Shown here: one piece after another, positions 62,005 through 64,000 of the stretch
How the letters are laid out: each line of letters starts with the position of its first letter
How positions within the stretch are numbered: position 1 is the stretch's first letter
From: an uncultured Christensenella sp.
GTDB taxonomy: Bacteria; Bacillota; Clostridia; Christensenellales; Borkfalkiaceae
Assembly (NCBI GenBank): GCA_910586065.1
Contig: CAJUGI010000001.1
Span: 603,616 to 667,615, forward strand
DNA length: 64,000 nucleotides
Reading direction: 5' to 3'
Notes under the pieces: model-generated
Databases searched by the model: none
Told to the model about the DNA's origin: nothing
Seen by the model: the letters and a program-made list of their open reading frames with translations, nothing else
Position numbers and translations under genes: made by a program

Positions 62005-62052
62005 CCTGTTTTTTGCAAAACAAAAACTTTTGTTTATTTTGACACAAAAAAA

Positions 62053-62085
62053 TTAACGGCGAAACAATAATTGCCTCGCCGTTAA
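62053..62085 (-). terminator. Terminator after pnp
   Basis: TTAACGGCGA at 62053-62062 pairs with TCGCCGTTAA at 62076-62085. Seven T follow on the minus strand. Confidence 0.85.
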
Positions 62086-62098
62086 AATTATTGATTAA

Positions 62099-64000
62099 TT
62101 ACGAAAGCTTTTCCAACAGACGGAAGTTGATGCCCTTGTCACCGATTTCAATAATTTCCACCTTTACCGTATCACCGATATTTACAACATCCTCAACCTT
62201 GTCAACGCGCTTGTCCGAAAGTTTGGAAATATGAATCATACCATCCTTTCCGGGAGCGAATTCCACGAACGCGCCGAACTTCATAAGCCTTACTACCGTT
62301 CCGACAAACATATCGCCCACTTCAGGGTCGTGCGCAATGCCCAAAATAATCGCCTTCGCCCTTTCGGCATTTTCGATTGGCCCTACGCAGGAAATGTATC
62401 CTCTGCCGCTGTCGTCATCATTAAATTCGATTTCTGTGCCGGTTTCTTCCATAATCTTCTTAATTACGCAACCCTGTTTACCGATAACATCGCCGATTTT
62501 GTCGGGGTCGATTTCAAAACCGATAATCTTGGGAGCATAAACAGAGAGCTGAGGAGCGACTTCGGGAACGCATTCAAGCATTTTGGACAGGATGAACTGT
62601 CTGCCCTCGTTTGCCTGATTTATAGCCGTGTGCATAATTTCTTCGGAAATGCCCTTGATTTTGATATCCATCTGAATCGCGGTTATACCGTTCACCGTGC
62701 CAGCAACCTTAAAGTCCATATCACCGAGGAAGTCTTCAAGTCCCTGAATATCTGTCATAACCTTGAATTCGCCGGTTTCCTGATTTTTGATAAGCCCCAT
62801 GGCCACGCCTGCAACGGGTGCCTTGATGGGAACGCCTGCATCCATAAGCGCCATTGTTGAACCGCATACGGAAGCCATAGACGAAGAACCGTTTGACGAC
62901 ATAATGTCGTTTACCACTCTTATAGCATAAGGGAAATTGTCTTCGTCGGGAAGTACGGGAATAAGCGCGCGTTCAGCAAGCGCACCGTGACCGATTTCAC
63001 GTCTGCCGGGGGAACGAAGTGCTTTTGCTTCACCCGTGCAATATCCGGGGAAGTTGTAATGGTGCATATATCTCTTTGAAGTTTCTTCATCCAAGCCTTC
63101 CAGTTTCTGCGCTTCGGTAAGCATACCGAGCGTGCAGCTTGTAAGGGTTTGGGTTTGTCCTCTTGTAAACACGGCGGAACCGTGAACACGGGGCAAAACA
63201 CCTCTTTCGCACCAAATAGGGCGAACGTCCTTTAAGCCTCTGCCGTCGGGGCGAATACCCTTATCGAAAATTTTTGCGCGTACCTTTTCTTTGGTAAGAT
63301 AATAAACGCTGTCCTTAACCTCTCTCGTGTTATCGGGATAGATTGCGGCAAAGTGCTCCAAAATTTCCTTTTCGGCTTCGTTCTGTCTCTTTTCTCTTTC
63401 CTGTCTGTCGAACGTGTCGATAGCCCAGTCGATTTTCTTGCCCGCGTATTCGCGCACCGCTTTATCAAGTTCTTCGGGAATGTGATAAAGTTCGATTTCA
63501 AGCTTCTGCTTGCCGACTGCGGGAACGATTTTTTCTTCTATGAACGCGCAAATCTTTTTGATTTCTTCGTGTCCGAACATAATAGCGCCGACCATTTCGT
63601 CGTTGGTAACTTCGTTAGCGCCCGCTTCAATCATCAAAATTGCATCCTTAGTGCCAGCGAGGTTGAGGTGAATCGTGCTCTTTGCCCGCTGAGCGAGGTC
63701 GGGGTTGATAACATATTTGCCGTCAACCAAGCCAACCACTACCGAACCCGTGGGTCCCGCCCAGGGGATGTCCGAAATTGCAAGCGCAACCGACGAACCA
63801 ATCATTGCAAGAGGTTCCGGCGAGACGTCGGGCTCAACCGAAATTGCCTGAGCCGTAACTACTACGTCGTTAAAAAGCCCCTTGGGGAACAACGGACGAA
63901 GCGGACGGTCGATTAATCTTGATGTCAAAATAGCCTTGTCGCTCGCTCTGCCTTCGCGTTTTTTAAATCCGCCGGGGATTTTGCCAACGGAATACATTTT
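62099..64000 (-). CDS. pnp: Polynucleotide phosphorylase (5' end outside the window)
   Basis: At least 633 codons. The reading frame is open to the window edge, and comparison with the family suggests about 65 N-terminal residues are missing. The visible part contains the end of the first RNase PH domain (GGFKKREGRASDKAILTSRLIDRPLRPLFP), the helical linker, the second RNase PH domain (RPDGRGLKDVRPIWCERG), a KH domain (IGKQGCVIKKIMEETG) and a C-terminal S1 domain (GTVVRLMKFGAFVEFAPGKDGMIHIS). It degrades RNA 3'-5' with phosphate. Confidence 0.96.
   Translation of the reverse strand, partial: KMYSVGKIPGGFKKREGRASDKAILTSRLIDRPLRPLFPKGLFNDVVVTAQAISVEPDVSPEPLAMIGSSVALAISDIPWAGPTGSVVVGLVDGKYVINPDLAQRAKSTIHLNLAGTKDAILMIEAGANEVTNDEMVGAIMFGHEEIKKICAFIEEKIVPAVGKQKLEIELYHIPEELDKAVREYAGKKIDWAIDTFDRQEREKRQNEAEKEILEHFAAIYPDNTREVKDSVYYLTKEKVRAKIFDKGIRPDGRGLKDVRPIWCERGVLPRVHGSAVFTRGQTQTLTSCTLGMLTEAQKLEGLDEETSKRYMHHYNFPGYCTGEAKALRSPGRREIGHGALAERALIPVLPDEDNFPYAIRVVNDIMSSNGSSSMASVCGSTMALMDAGVPIKAPVAGVAMGLIKNQETGEFKVMTDIQGLEDFLGDMDFKVAGTVNGITAIQMDIKIKGISEEIMHTAINQANEGRQFILSKMLECVPEVAPQLSVYAPKIIGFEIDPDKIGDVIGKQGCVIKKIMEETGTEIEFNDDDSGRGYISCVGPIENAERAKAIILGIAHDPEVGDMFVGTVVRLMKFGAFVEFAPGKDGMIHISKLSDKRVDKVEDVVNIGDTVKVEIIEIGDKGINFRLLEKLS

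Noticed and set aside
62231-62860. 209-codon plus-strand open frame opposite pnp
   Set aside because: It is antisense to a strongly conserved gene and has no recognisable protein features. The same holds for long frames opposite uvrB (60156-60764), pnp (63353-63916) and malic enzyme (29889-30344).
1-64000. Mobile elements, prophage, CRISPR arrays
   Set aside because: No transposase, integrase or phage genes, no regularly spaced repeats and no terminal inverted repeats were seen.

Overview
The window looks like part of the chromosome of an endospore-forming, low-GC Gram-positive anaerobe of the class Clostridia (Bacillota). The evidence is a complete spoIIIAA-AH operon, spoIVB, a GerW/YtfJ protein, Spo0A, a B. 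subtilis-like gene order from spoIIIA through asp23, nusB, folD, ispA, tlyA, nadK, argR and recN to spoIVB, a Pta-AckA acetate branch, and sigma-A promoters with TTGACA/TATAAT-type boxes. I see no insertion sequence, prophage or CRISPR array. Most of the window is core housekeeping sequence.

Layout. Positions 1-1090: start of a copper-type P-ATPase, divergent from an HxlR regulator with paired CxC motifs. 1.1-8.5 kb: asnS-ansA, yceD-rpmF, pta-ackA, tmcAL, rluB. 8.5-14.1 kb: dacF, gerW and a DUF2953-like gene behind a probable forespore promoter, then lysA, an M50 protease, scpA, scpB. 14.2-29.1 kb: the sporulation and housekeeping supercluster. 29.2-34.6 kb: GtrA-like protein, malic enzyme, coaE and polA flanked by two tRNA-Leu genes. 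34.8-40.1 kb: an XRE-cupin regulator and potABCD with an enlarged PotA and PotD. 40.2-41.9 kb: two convergent Spo0A-family regulators. 42-47.4 kb: an ABC-F protein and a heterodimeric ABC exporter. 47.4-64 kb: rlmI, an M29 aminopeptidase, an unknown membrane protein next to a small XRE gene, RNase P RNA, pyk, a decayed cysteine hydrolase, two FAD proteins, a ferritin-like protein, uvrB-uvrA and pnp (cut by the window end).

The most striking element is a structured non-coding RNA of about 555 nt between ispA and a 215-aa membrane protein. Its position, neighbours, length and closing helix identify it as an OLE (ornate large extremophilic) RNA with its membrane partner OapA. It has its own sigma-A promoter, and a terminator after tlyA makes OLE-oapA-tlyA a defined transcription unit.

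Two further themes deserve attention. First, two Spo0A-type regulators face each other: one has a canonical DNA-binding helix but an altered receiver pocket, the other an intact receiver but a divergent helix and tandem 0A boxes in its promoter. Second, several first genes of transcription units have a -10 box only 5-10 nt before the ATG and no ribosome binding site, which predicts leaderless or near-leaderless mRNAs. Three of them share an identical forespore sigma-G-like promoter geometry.
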